Shown here: positions 23,547 to 34,258 of the stretch, piece after piece
Layout of the letters: each line of letters starts with the position of its first letter
Position numbering within the stretch: position 1 is the stretch's first letter
Assembly: GCA_029204045.2 (NCBI GenBank)
Contig: CM055068.1
Location: 34,611,345-34,675,344, forward strand
DNA: 64,000 bases
Source: Tillandsia leiboldiana
Lineage: Eukaryota > Streptophyta > Magnoliopsida > Poales > Bromeliaceae
Direction of reading: 5' to 3'
Notes under the pieces: generated by a model
Told to the model about the DNA's origin: nothing
The model's database searches: none
The model's input: the letters and a program-made list of their open reading frames with translations, nothing else
Position numbers and translations under genes: made by a program

Positions 23547-23558
23547 GCTCTGATACCA
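23547..23558 (-). other. Primer binding site of gypsy-1
   Basis: TGGTATCAGAGC on the minus strand, eight bases inside the 5' LTR, complementary to the 3' end of initiator methionine tRNA. It fixes the element's orientation. Confidence 0.93.
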
Positions 23559-23566
23559 CTCTAATC

Positions 23567-26500
23567 TGTCACGCCCCGGGATCGATACTGCGCCCCGGGC
23601 TCGTCAACAGATCCGCCGCCCATATGGGAAGCCCCGTATAGGCGTAGCGACTAACCTGCAAAGAAACATCTACACTAGCAGATATCAGAGCTGAAATAGT
23701 AAAAGCTGAAATAAAAGACATAAAATATAACTACAACTCACCATAATACAGACCAACCTCACCATAAAACAAGAGTCTCTCAGAAAGCAGAAAAAAAAGG
23801 TACAACTCGATATCTCACTACAAAAGTCGCTCGACATAACACACTCCAAAATAGTACAGGGGTACATCTACTCTCACTCTGATAATGACAGGAAGGGAAC
23901 TATCTCGCGACTCCCTTACCTCGGTCAGAAGGAGCTGGATCAGCAACTGGAGCTGCAGGAACCGGAGCAGAAGTCCCTGGGGAGAAGACACCACGACGGG
24001 TGTGAGAACTACATCCCACAGTAGTTCTCAGTGGGGGCCGCCAACAAGCCCGACGGTCTGCCCACTAAGTCTACTAGAGGCATAAAGTAACATATGCAGT
24101 GCTGTAAGGAAAGCTGGGAAAAGTAACTCTACAGCTACTATGCCTCTATCTAGATGCTCAACAGTGGGAACAGAAAGAACATGATGCCACAACTAACCCT
24201 CGTCTCTGATCACCCAATCTAAACTGACTGCCTCATCGGGTCTAGTCAAACCTGCGCCAACCTACTGCCGTTACGTCCCGGAGGAGCGGACTTACGTAGG
24301 GCGTCCATGACTGCCAACACAAGCACAGCCAGAGGGACAAATGCAACAACAAGTCGCGGTAGAAAAGCTCAAACTCACCGGTACAACAACCCGGTCTCGC
24401 CTACTCCGGAGTGGCACTCGAGGGGAGCGACCCGCTCGAGTCAAAGTAACCCATAACAAGTATCTCTGTGAAGTATCTCTGTAAAGCTCAAATGTGGCTC
24501 ATGCAGGCCATGATCCAAATCCTCGATCAACAAGATCGGCTAACAAACAAATCACTGACTCACTCACTGGCTGGAATCTACACAGCTGAGACTCACTGTC
24601 ACTCTGACAGCGTCCAAGAACCCAGATCTACCATCACTAACACTCTCCCAAAGAAAATCAGATCTACAGACTGCTATCAACTCCACTCGGTCCCCAGACA
24701 CGAGTGCAAATGCATCCCACAACCACCCGACTTCTCGGCCCACAACTCGGGCGAGGAAAAGCTAAGTCCATAGTGAAATGAAGTATCGTGATGTGGAATG
24801 TCTAGAGCAATAAAAACCTAGCCCAAGTTGGAGTTTTCTACAGACTGGCTGAACAAGATGCATATGACACGGGTGCTAGGTCAAGTTCCAAGATTTCACT
24901 ACTTAATATAAAGTAGGAATCAAAAGATTCAACAACTGATATACAAGATACAACATACAGTTTTACACAATTACTCCAATTTCTAACATGCATGATTCTA
25001 CACACATAGAATTAGTACACAGTCCAGAGTTCTTGGAAGCAAGGTCACCCACCTGAAAGTGCTAACTGCCCGGAATCGTACAGCTGAGAAAGCCCAAAAC
25101 AGTCAAATCACAAATCCCACCAAGCCAACAACACGGTAGAAGTGCTCACAACCTCCTGGGTACAAACATACACCAAAATTACACTTTAATCCACAAAAAT
25201 TCCACATTCCCAAAATCTGTGGTGAACAGTCCCATTAACATGAAATTTTCACCTGAAAAACCTCCTCCAAAAATTCCAATAAAAATATGATGGCGATCCT
25301 CACGAAGAGTAGATGTCGATAGAGTCCTGAAACGTCGAATTCCGATGTCCAGATGAGGAGATAAAAATCCGACAAGAAGTTGCTGTCCAATTTAACCAAC
25401 AGTCACAAAGGGGGTTAAAAAATGTACCCAGAACCCCAAGAAAAGCTCAGTTCCAGAAAAAGTTTCCAACACAGGAGTTGTAGATTTACCTCTTACGAAA
25501 CCGTCGCCGCAGAAATCGTCCAAAAATACCATCGGGGCAGTTCTGTAGACCTCCCAGACTAAACTGCGACGAAAATGGGCCTCCAATAATAAATCGTCGC
25601 TCCGCACCCCGATGCAGAAGTCGCCGTCGTCGCGGCCTCCAAAAATTCCGGGCCTCTGCCAAAAGATGCGCAACACAAAGATCTACAACTTTGCTAAAGG
25701 GGCCAAGGGCAGGGGAGCTCGGGAAAGGGGGCAAAAAGCCCCAGCAAGCCGGCTATTTATAGGCCCAGCCCGAAAACTGCATTTTTGGACTTTTGGCCCA
25801 AAAATTCGGGCGCCCGGTACTTCCGGGCTGCTACAGTAACGGGCCCGGCCCGTTACTGTTCACGCCCGGAAACCTCCCAGGCCTCCACGTAGCCCCCCGA
25901 ACAGGCGACAGCCAAAAGGGCCAACCGCGTTGCGCCACGTGGCCGAAGCAGAGGCTGACGCGTGGCACCCACGAGCGGGAAGCGCGGGTCAACGCGCCCA
26001 CGTCGCGGCCCACGCGCGCCCACGCGCGCCTGTCGGGCACACTTCCCGAGGTACCATCTCCCCACACCGTGGACCGCGCGCACAACACCACCCAACCCCG
26101 TGATGCCACGTGTCCACCCCTGGTCCACCGTACACCCGCGCCACTGCGTGGACCGCGCGCACCAAGACCGGCCAATGCTAGCACGCCACGTGGCATGACC
26201 ACGGTCCACCGTGCACCCCGCCAAGGTCCATGGACCGCGCCTGCTCCGCCGGCCAACCGGAGCGCGCCACGTGGCCCGCGCCCGGTGCACGACTCCCACG
26301 GTGGACCGCGCGCCTGTGCCGCCGCCAGCCGCCGCGCTCCGCCGCCGCCGGCGCCGCTCCGGCCGCCGGAACAGTAGCCCTTGCCTCGAAAAACGTGTTT
26401 TCGCATCCGGGCTCCGAAAAATTCAAGTAAAAAGTCCATCTTGACCGTTTTCACGCGCTGAATCCAAATCCGATGTCCGATTGGCCAAATTCCACTTCTA

Positions 26501-26732
26501 AAATTTCCCAAAAATTTCCGGAAAAGTAAACTTGATCCTTTTTCGTGCCGGGTCACTTTCTTGGTTCCAATAAGCGCGCACAAATCTCAATCATCCAATA
26601 TGGGCTTCCTGATAAGCAATTCTTGCTCCAATTACTCCAGAAATCCAATAACTTGGGCCCGACACGTGCACAAACACCTCCCAAAGACACTAATCCAACA
26701 ATAACCCTTAAGCGGGGATTCGGGTCCTCACA
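23567..26732 (-). repeat. Gypsy-1 5' LTR (3166 bp, full length)
   Basis: TGTCACGCCCC to CCTCACA on the plus strand, that is TGTGAGG...GGCGTGACA in element sense. It keeps the 1.14-kb segment lost from the 3' LTR, with GC-rich DNA from 25800 to 26400 and a TATA box at 25754. Confidence 0.92.
25754..26400 (-). promoter_or_regulatory. Gypsy-1 LTR promoter: G-box block and TATA box
   Basis: TATAAATA (minus strand, 25754-25761) lies downstream of a GC-rich block with repeated ccacgtgg and cacgtgtc motifs (for example near 25936, 26106, 26187 and 26267). CACGTG is the G-box core bound by plant bZIP and bHLH factors. The repeated gtggaccg / cggtccac motif between them recurs in other LTRs here. Confidence 0.65.
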
Positions 26733-26737
26733 TAACT

Positions 26738-27189
26738 CTTTCCACATCTTTTGAGCATAACAATTTTCATTAACTCCCCCTCAATTGGCTATCAATTATT
26801 TAAAATATAAAGTATTCAATCAAAAATTGATCTCGATTTCATACTCGACTCAATTGTCAAATAAGATAAAAACTAAACCAAGAGATCATTTGAGAGAGAA
26901 ATTGACTTTGATCAAAATAAAGATGACTTAATTGACATAAATGATCATTGCATCAAATGAATTATTATGATATCCAAAGCATAATAAATTTCTAATTATA
27001 TGAAAGGATGCAATTAAAGTCAATATAACTAATGCTCAATAAATGTTCTATGTACAAACATAGATAATGAACAAAAACACAAAACAAAACCTAACCTAAG
27101 CAATGATTTCAAAAAGGAATTATTTCAAGGAAAGCATTCCAATTGCCTTACGCAAATGAATAAATCGTTTTTGATTCAAAGGTTTTGAA
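26738..27189 (-). mobile_element. Copia internal remnant, right of gypsy-1
   Basis: AT-rich sequence continuing the split copia element. It has a second polypurine-like stretch (ccaattgagggggag on the minus strand, near 26775-26790), as found after pol in some copia elements, and no coding domain. It ends abruptly where GC-rich gypsy LTR sequence begins. Confidence 0.5.
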
Positions 27190-27750
27190 CAGTGCCACGT
27201 GTCCCCACGTGGTTCACGCGCCCGGTCCACGCGCCGGGTCTTTCAGAATCTGTCGGCCAATGACAGGACGCCACGTGTCACAGCCGTCGCCGCCTCATTT
27301 GACGCCGTCCAACCAATAGGGTGCTGCCACGTGGCATCACCAATCCTCGATGCTCCCGGTGCACGCGCCTGTCCGTGGACCCGCCGTCCGAGCGCCGCGC
27401 CTGCCCGCGGCCGCGCTCCGCCATGCTCCGTCACCTATCGGTCGCCGCCGGCCGCCGGAACAGTGATTCCGGCGGTGAACAGTAACTTTACTATTCTGTA
27501 GTCCGAAAAATACAAGTAAATAGCCCATTTTCATCGTTTTCGCGCGCTGAGTCCAAATCCGCTGTCCGTTTCGCCAAATTCTCTTTCTAAATTTTGCCGG
27601 AAGCCCCTACAAAAGTAAACTTGATTCGATTTTCGTGCCGGTTCCAAATCTGGAATCTGATTCATGCACAATCAACTCTATCACACAACTTAGGCCTCCA
27701 GAAGCCACTGCTCGCCCTGCAAAACCATCCCAGAGATCCGGATCTTCACA
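27190..27750 (-). repeat. 3' LTR fragment of the Tekay-like element
   Basis: Ends GATCTTCACA at 27750, right next to a polypurine tract. It matches the final part of the gypsy-1 LTR (aagtaaacttgat, cgttttcgcgcgctga). 27190-27345 carries several ccacgtgtc / ccacgtggc G-box motifs. The TATA side is missing. Confidence 0.8.
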
Positions 27751-28047
27751 TCCCCCCCCTCTAAAAGAAAGTTTCGTCCTCGAAACTAAACATACCTCAT
27801 CCATGAGTCTCAAACAGGTGGGGATAAGCATCCATCATCACCGTCTCCAGCTCCCAAGTAGCCTCCCGCTCCTCGTGATTACTCCACAACACTTTCACGT
27901 ACGGTATAGCCCGATTGCGCAATTCTCTCACCTCACGAGCCAGAATCCATAATGGGCGTTCCTGGTACCCTAGATCCTCACCGATCTCAAGCGGAGTGAA
28001 GTCAATCACGTGCATAGGATCATAAACATATCACCTCAAAGCTGAGA
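27751..28047 (-). pseudogene. Chromodomain end of the Tekay-like pol, with polypurine tract
   Basis: The minus-strand frame 28042-27797 shows the C-terminal chromodomain: RPLWILAREVRELRN, IPYVKVLWSNH and TWELETVM, in the spacing usual for Tekay chromoviruses. It guides integration to heterochromatin by binding modified histone H3. A TGA just upstream (near 28030) and the gypsy-2 insertion at 28047 separate it from the integrase. The polypurine tract lies at 27751-27766. Confidence 0.85.
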
Positions 28048-28699
28048 TGTGAGGTCCCGGAATCCCCCGCGTAGGGTTGCTGGTTGTTGGGCAGCTTTCG
28101 GTCGCCGTTGGGGGTGTTGGTGCGCGTGTTGGGGGCCCAGAAATGAATTTGTGATGCAATTTGGGATTTGCTTGCATCACTGGAGGCCTGCGTGGGTTGC
28201 GCGCAATTTGGACACAAGTGGTGGACATCGGGCTTAATTTGAGACCCCGTGGGAAGTTGGAGGACCCGTCGGGTGTTTAGAAGTGATTTCGCGCGATTCA
28301 GATGTCAAAAATTAGACTCCGGGTGAAGTCCGGATAAAAGTTTACCTCTCCGGTCGCCTTCGGGAATTTTGGAGTTGGAATTGGGCAAATCGGACTTTAA
28401 AAATTGACCCGGCGCAAAAATCGGATCGAGTGGGCATTCGGCAAATTTTCGGGTGAGAATTTGGAGAAATGGACATCGTTTTTGGATTCAGCGCGCGAAA
28501 TCGCTAAGAATGGACTATTTACTTGTTTGTTTTGGAGCCCATATGACGTGCGCATTTTTCGAGGCGATGCGGCACGAATCTTGAGGCGTGGCGCGTGGCA
28601 CGGATCCCGAGGTGAACGGGGCGCGCGGGTCAAGGCGCGCGGGTCGAGGCGGCGTGCGGATGGGACAGGCACAGGCGCCTTCTGCGCGGGACGCGCGGG

Positions 28700-29030
28700 G
28701 GCCGCCACGTGGCGGGCCCCCGTTGGCGCCCGCGCGGGCGCGGGGGCACGCGCGCCCGTGTAACGGGCGCGTGTCCCGCGCCTGACGCGGGCGCGGTGTA
28801 ACGCGCCCGTGTGGCGGGCGCGTTACCGCGCGCCACGTGGCGCGTGGGCGCGCGCGGTGGACCGGGCGCACGCGCCCATGCACTGTGGACCGGCCGTTGG
28901 GGCTCCCCATTGGTCCGTGCCGTGGACCGGGGCCGTGGACCGGCCCCGTGGACCACCTTCTCTCTCCCTCCTTTTCTTCTTCTTCTTCCTCCCCGCACCA
29001 CCATTTTTCTCCCTTTCTTTCTTTCTTCTG
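28700..29030 (+). promoter_or_regulatory. Gypsy-2 LTR promoter region
   Basis: gccacgtggc at about 28705 and 28834, repeated gtggaccg motifs to 28950, then a pyrimidine patch (ctctctccctccttttcttc and after). No TATA box is evident; a Y-patch start is plausible. The same stretch recurs at 35630-35960 in the 3' LTR and, diverged, at 60800-60990. Confidence 0.5.
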
Positions 29031-29245
29031 CACCCGAGAGCGAGAGGGAGTGAGGGAGGGGGGTTGCATGAGGTGCGGCGGCGCGTCGTGGACCTCGTTT
29101 TGCGTGCGAGGTCGCCCGGCGGAGCGTTTCGGCGGCGGCGGCGCAAACGGGTGGGTCCCGTGCGTTGGTTTTTCTGTATTTTTGTACAGTTTTTGGAGCG
29201 TTCTTTTAGACTGTAACTGACCCTCTTGCTCTTTTCTGTGTTGGG

Positions 29246-29705
29246 CACCGTGCACCGTTTTGCGTGCGGACTCCGGCACCGTGTGCCGTTTTGCGTGCGG
29301 ACTCCGTTTTGCGTACGGATCCTGGCACCGCGCACCGTTTTGCGTGCGGACTCCGGCACCGTGCACCGTTTTGCGTGCGGACTCCGTTTTGCGTGCGGAT
29401 CCTGGCACCGTGCACCGTTTTGCGTGCGGACTCCGGCACCGTGCACCGTTTTGCGTGCGGACTCCGTTTTGCGTGCGGATCCTGGCACCGCGCACCGTTT
29501 TGCATGAGGACTCCGGCGCCGTGCACCGTTTTGCGTGCGGACTCCGTTTTGCGTGCGGATCCTGGCACTGTGCACCGTTTTGTGTGCGGACTCCGGCTGC
29601 GGACATCGTTTTGCGTGCGGGCTCCTTTTGGCGTGCGAATTCCGGCACCGTGCTCCGTTTTGCGTGCGGACTCCGGCAGCGGACATCGTTTTGCGTGCGG
29701 ATCGC
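29246..29705 (+). repeat. Tandem array in the gypsy-2 5' LTR
   Basis: Alternating units of about 31 bp (gcaccgtgcaccgttttgcg + tgcggactccg) and about 18 bp (ttttgcgtgcggatcctg), some ten repeats. The array lies downstream of the promoter patch and so in the transcribed part. Long open frames on both strands here (up to 377 codons on the minus strand) follow from the repeat and lack any domain. Confidence 0.9.
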
Positions 29706-31563
29706 GTGGAGGCCAATTGCAAGTGTCTACGAGCAATTGGTGGCAAATCGAGGTGGGTGGCCTTATCTCCAAGTTTTATGGACTGTACAGTATTTCTACT
29801 GATGTAGGACTATGCATGATAGGTTATTTCATTGTGTAGTATGCTAGATTGTAGGAATTGTTATTCCTTTTATTATCTGTTAATATAGTTATTTTGGAAC
29901 TTGACCTAGCACCCCCGTCATATGTTGTATGTGTAACCAGACTAGTAGAAAACCCTCACTTGGGCTAGGGTTATTTATGCTTAGACATCCACACTGTACC
30001 TTCATCCTTGGACATAGTGTTTTCTCGCCCGGGTAGTGGGCCGAGAGGTCGGTACTTGCTTTTAGTGTGGGATGCTTTTACACTCTTGCCTGGGAGCAGA
30101 GTGGAGTCTGGTAGTTGTACTGGGTTGCTTATCTGTGCCGGGAGCCGTTTGGGTAAACGGTAGTCCCGGGAGGTCTTGTTTCCCTGTTGTGCCGTCGTGG
30201 AAGGAGCCGTTGCGCAGACGGCAGTCCCGGGCCGTCGAGTATCTTCCGGTCCGTCTTGTTGGGAACCGTTGGGGTTGACGGTGGTCCCAGGTCGTTGAGT
30301 GTTGTCCGACCTGTTTTGTTACCCTGAGTTGTGGGTCGTTCCTGGCTGTGGAGTATCTCCAGCCAGTGAGCCTTGTGCTGCGAGCCGTTGGAGAGGCTAG
30401 TGTCTCGTGTTTCGAGTTAGCCGAGCAGCTGAGTCGTCGAGAGTGCTCCGACTGTTGTGCGAGGTATTTGGGGATCTTGAGCCCTACCGTTCTGAGAGTG
30501 AGCGTGGATTTTGACTAGCCTGCATATGCCAATGTTTGATACTCTATGCCGCGCCGTTCTACTCAGTTGGAGTCGCGTCCTGAGATGCCGCTGTGGATAC
30601 GATGGTTGGCCTGTTGAGGCAGTTTTCCGCAGTTGAGGCAACGATGGGCCTGTTGAGGCAGTTTTGCGCGAGGGATGAGTTAGTAGGACAGGACGCCCCA
30701 CGTAAATCCCGTCCTCATGTGGATGTGTGGTAGTGGGCAGGAGCGTTCCTAGTCGACGGGTGCAGGCTTGACTGGACCTTTGAGGTAGTCAGTTCGTTTG
30801 GATCGATTGAGCACCTTGGGTGCGAGTGGTCTCTTTTACTTTCATCTATTCCACTTTTGAGTGTCTAGATAGAGGCCTGGTAGCTGTAGAGTAGTTTCCA
30901 GCTTTTCTTTCAGATTTCTTTGCCTGTTATCTTTTGCCTCTAGTAGACTTAGTGGGCAGACCGTTGGGCTTGTTGACGGTACCCACTGAGAACTACTGTG
31001 GGAAGTAGTTCTCACACCCGTCGTGGTGTCTTTTTCCCCAGGAACTTCTCCTCCTGTTCCTGTTGCTCCAGTTGCTGATCCTTCTGACCGAGGCGAGGGA
31101 GTCGCGAGCTAGTTCCCTACCCGTCATTGGAGTGTAGCGGTACCCCTTCAGAGGAGAGCTTCAGTAGATTAGTTTTCTTCTTTTTCCTCTGTTGAGAGAC
31201 CTTTGTTGTGAGGTATAGAGTTGTACTTTATTTTACAGTTTGAGAGACTGTTGTAGTGAGGATATTCTTGTATCGAGAGTCTGTACACTGATGTATTCAT
31301 TGGAGATACCTCCCTTTTGAGTTTTGTATCAGAGGACTTTGTATATGATAGTATTTGGGGAGATGGATATTGTATTATTTTCAGTTGTACAGTGTTTGGA
31401 CTTCAGTTTTAGTAGTCTACTTTCAGCTCTCTGATATCTGTATACTGTAGTTGATTCTTTCTGCAGGTTAGACGCTTCGTCTGTACGGCAGTTTCCATAC
31501 AGATGGCGGATCTGTTGGCGAGCCCGGGTGGCAGTTTCCACCCCGGGGCGTGACAGATTAGAG

Positions 31564-31575
31564 TGGTATCAGAGC
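31564..31575 (+). other. Primer binding site of gypsy-2
   Basis: TGGTATCAGAGC, eight bases after the 5' LTR, complementary to initiator methionine tRNA and unmutated. Confidence 0.95.
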
Positions 31576-31888
31576 CTAGGTTGTAGGTCGTGGTGGACTT
31601 AGAAACCCTAGGCTTGCGGTTGGACATTAGGATGACTACGTGAGAGTCGTGACTTTTAGCGAGAGTCCTGATTGAGTTTTTACCTCTCCCAAGAGACGGG
31701 ATGAGAGTTTGGCATGTTTATTCTTCTAATCGATTATGTGGTTGCAGACAACATAATGCTATGGAATGGATGACATGTCTTAGACTTTCGCTGGATTGGG
31801 TCGTATGGTTGTTGTGTCCTGACGTTTGTAGTTGTACAGTGGGTTGCGATACCCCTGAGACGTCGTGTTGTGAAAAGGACACACCCCG
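31576..31888 (+). other. Gypsy-2 leader, collinear with the gypsy-1 leader
   Basis: Matches gypsy-1 (minus strand 23546-23268) block by block: accctaggcttg, cgagagtcctgatt, gcagacaacata, tgactttcgct-like, gattgggtcg. At the gag start gypsy-1 has ggatgcctcctcgacg; here the equivalent bases are cgatacccctgagacg (about 31850-31865), so the start codon is lost. The minisatellite begins about 25 bases later. Confidence 0.8.
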
Positions 31889-32719
31889 CCCTGGCTGAGT
31901 TACCAGGAGGGCATTTTCCCTGGCTGAGTTACCAGGAGGGCATTTTCCCTGGCTGAGTTACCAGGAGGGCGTTTTCCCTGGCTGAGTTACCAGGAGGGCG
32001 TTTTCCCTGGCTGAGTTACCAGGAGGGCGTTTTCCCTGGCTGAGTTACCAGGAGGGCAGTTTCCCTGGCTGAGTTACCAGGAGGGCGTTTTCCCTGGCTG
32101 AGTTACCAGGAGGGCTTTTTCCCTGGCTGAGTTACCAGGAGGGCATTTTCCCTGGCTGAGTTACCAGGAGGGCGTTTTCCCTGGCTGAGTTACCAGGAGG
32201 GCGTTTTCCCTGTTCCCTGGCTGAGTTACCAGGAGGGCGTTTTCCCTGGCTGAATTACCAGGAGGGCATTTTCCCTGGCTGAGTTACCAGGAGGGCGTTT
32301 TCCCTGGCTGAGTTACCAGGAGGGCGTTTTCCCTGGCTGAGTTACCAGGAGGGCGTTTTCCCTGGCTGAGTTACCAGGAGGGCATTTTCCCTGGCTGAGT
32401 TACCAGGAGGGCGTTTTCCCTGTTCCCTGGCTGAGTTACCAGGAGGGCGTTTTCCCTGGCTGAGTTACCAGGAGGGCGTTTTCCCTGGCTGAGTTACCAG
32501 GAGGGCGTTTTCCCTGGCTGAGTTACCAGGAGGGCATTTTCCCTGGCTGAGTTACCAGGAGGGCCTTTTCCCTGGCTGAGTTACCAGGAGGGCGTTTTCC
32601 CTGGCTGAGTTACCAGGAGGGCGTTTTCCCTGGCTGAGTTACCGGGAGGGCATTTTCCCTGGCTGAGTTACCAGGAGGGCATTGTCCCTGGCTGAGTTAC
32701 CAGGAGGGCGTTTTCCCTG
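31889..32719 (+). repeat. 29-bp minisatellite, about 28 copies
   Basis: Unit ccctggctgagttaccagga + gggcntttt, head to tail with little divergence; the variable base after gggc is mostly g or a. Two places (near 32210 and 32418) carry an extra 7-bp ccctgtt. Each unit has the inverted pair cctgg / ccagg around ctgagtta. The 29-bp period excludes a conserved reading frame. Confidence 0.95.
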
Positions 32720-33267
32720 GCCGAGTTACCAGATGGATAATTATCACTGGCCGAGTTACCAGATGGATAATTATCACTGGCCGAGTTACCAAGTGGATAA
32801 TTATCACTGGCCGAGTTACCAGATGAATAATTATCACTGGCCGAGTTGCCAGATGGATAATTATCACTGGCCGAGTTACCAGATGGATAATTATCACTGG
32901 CCGAGTTACCGGGTGGATAATTATCACTGGCCGAGTTACCAGATGAATAATTATCACTGGCCGAGTTACCAGATGGATAATTATCACTGGCCGAGTTACC
33001 AGATGGATAATTATCACTGGCCGAGTTACCAGATGGATAATTATCACTGGCCGAGTTACCTGATGGATAATTATCACTGGCCGAGTTACCAGATGGATAA
33101 TTATCACTGGCCGAGTTACCAGGAGGATACTTTCCACTGGCCGAGCAACCAGATGGATGCGTTGCCCCTGGCCGAGTTACCAGGTGGGCGCATGCCCTGG
33201 CCGAGTTACCAGGAGGACATTTTTCCCTGGCCGAATTACCAGGAGGATACTTTCCACTGGCCGAGCT
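32720..33267 (+). repeat. 30-bp minisatellite, about 14 copies plus degenerate units
   Basis: Unit ccgagttaccagatggataa + ttatcactgg. It shares ctggc.gagttaccag with the 29-bp array and evidently arose from it. Because 30 is divisible by three, both strands stay open: plus gives a repeating PSYQMDNYHW decapeptide, minus gives a VTRPVIIIHL decapeptide. 33121-33267 has longer mixed units with both unit types' features. Confidence 0.93.
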
Positions 33268-33274
33268 ACTTGGG

Positions 33275-33457
33275 GCGATGCCGCCCAGTGAGTGGCGATG
33301 CCGCCCAGTGAGGGGCGATGCTGCCCAGTGAGTGGCGATGCCGCCCAGTGAGGGGCGATGCCGCCCAGTGAGAGGCGATGCCGCCCAGTAAGGGGTGATG
33401 CCGCCCAGTGAGTGGCGATGCCGCCCAATGAGTGGCGATGCCGCCTAGTGAGTGGCG
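33275..33457 (+). repeat. 20-bp minisatellite, about 9 copies
   Basis: Unit gcgatgccgcccagtgagtg with single-base variants (gagggg, gagagg). Each has a short inverted pair ggc / gcc. Confidence 0.92.
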
Positions 33458-33825
33458 AAGGTTTGGCCTGTTGAGGCGATTTTCACCTCCGGCCGAGTTA
33501 CCAGGTGGTTATTTTAGTGAGATTGAGATGACCCGACAGGACGCCGAGATTTGATGGCGTCGAGTTCGTCCTGATGGACTACCGGGAGCGTCTCCAGCCG
33601 TGAGTTGCTTGTTGACATAGTTTCCCGCTCTGAACGAGAGGGACCGAATCCCTGAACGGTAAAGGAGCGAAAACTTCGATAGACTGAGCCTAGGGTCTGT
33701 TCTTGTTTGGTTGGGGTTCTAGGCACCGGTCTATCAGAATTTTTGGATCTTTGCCGCGTCAGTCGGTTCTTCTCGCCTATGAGCGGGGTGTTGCTGTGAG
33801 TTGAGTCGTTGAGGGTTCTCCGACA
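33458..33825 (+). other. Gypsy-2 interior between arrays and protease relic
   Basis: No frame with a recognisable domain. 33470-33505 keeps one more minisatellite-like unit (ccgagttaccaggtgg). 33690-33760 resembles 700-840 at the window's left edge. Confidence 0.5.
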
Positions 33826-34042
33826 TAGCTGTGAGAGTGCTAGGGCATTTGCATTGATGTATGGGCTAGAGATAGGACCTTTAGCTTGTGTTCGTGAGGT
33901 TCAGATACCTGATCACGTGTTGCACATAGATGGGAGTTATTGGTCCTGCCCAGTGCAGTTGGGGCCCTGGTTTTTGCCTGTTGATCTTTTGGCCCTTCCT
34001 CAGCTCCGGGTTTTCGAGGTAGTGTTGGGTATAGGGCTGTGA
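33826..34042 (+). pseudogene. Protease relic of gypsy-2
   Basis: The frame reads YGLEIGPLACVREVQIPDHV and continues through WSCPVQLGPW to FEVVLGIGL. It parallels the Tekay-like protease region at 44560-44690 (HGLEIGSLACAHEVQIPDHV, then FDVVLGIDW). The catalytic DTGAS part upstream is gone and the frame stops at 34042, so it has no protease function. Confidence 0.85.
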
Positions 34043-34061
34043 AGATCTGAGGCCTTGATGC

Positions 34062-34258
34062 TTTAGATACCACACCGTTGATACACGGTGGTGATGCCAC
34101 GCCGTTGATACACGGTGGTGATGCCACACCGTTGATACACGGTGGTGATGCCACGCCGTTGGCGCACGGCAGTGAGGCCACGCCATTGGTACACGGCAGT
34201 AATGCCACGCCGTGGGTGCACGGCAGTGATGCCACGTTGTAGGTACACAACGGTGAGA
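34062..34258 (+). repeat. 27-bp minisatellite, about 7 copies
   Basis: Unit gccacaccgttgatacacgg + tggtgat. Each has arms caccgt / acggtg around tgatac, a clean hairpin. Later units vary in the loop and arms (cgccgttggcgcacggcag, cgttgtaggtacacaacgg), and several keep complementary arms. Confidence 0.9.

Larger units (their letters stand above)
18976..26732 (-). mobile_element. Gypsy-1: gag-protease LTR retrotransposon lacking pol
   Basis: Flanked by the 5-bp duplication TAACT (18971-18975 and 26733-26737). In minus orientation: 5' LTR (26732-23567), tRNA-iMet primer site, gag-PR remnant, short tail, polypurine tract, 3' LTR (20998-18976). Reverse transcriptase, RNase H and integrase are absent from the 2.57-kb interior, so movement would depend on enzymes from related elements. 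The matching LTR parts are nearly identical, with only scattered differences, so the insertion is fairly young. Confidence 0.93.
28048..31555 (+). repeat. Gypsy-2 5' LTR (3508 bp)
   Basis: TGTGAGGTCCCGG to GGGGCGTGACA. In order: AT-neutral U3, a GC-rich block with G-boxes (28560-28960), a pyrimidine patch (28960-29030), a purine-rich stretch, a tandem array (29246-29705), and long downstream sequence. The latter includes three inverted units of the gccgtt...acggcagtcccgg type (30140-30290) and the terminal gacgcttcg...gcgtgaca module shared with other LTRs. No coding capacity. Confidence 0.93.

Noticed and set aside
23547..23558. Possible tRNA gene near the primer sites
   Set aside because: Only 12 bases complementary to initiator-Met tRNA are present; no cloverleaf around any of the sites.
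25831..26583. 250-codon minus frame in the gypsy-1 5' LTR
   Set aside because: Covers the G-box promoter block and LTR edge; low-complexity Arg/Gly/Ala composition and no domain.
28515..29648. Long minus-strand open frames across the gypsy-2 LTR (up to 377 codons; the twin at 35456-36639)
   Set aside because: They follow from a GC-rich promoter block and a tandem array; peptides are periodic, no domain is present, and frames exist on both strands.
31889..32719. CRISPR-like regular repeats of 29 bp
   Set aside because: Units are head to tail with no unique spacers, inside a plant LTR element; it is a minisatellite.
32682..33311. 209-codon frame of repeating decapeptides
   Set aside because: Opens at TTG, is made only of the 30-bp array, and the opposite strand is equally open; not annotated as a gene.
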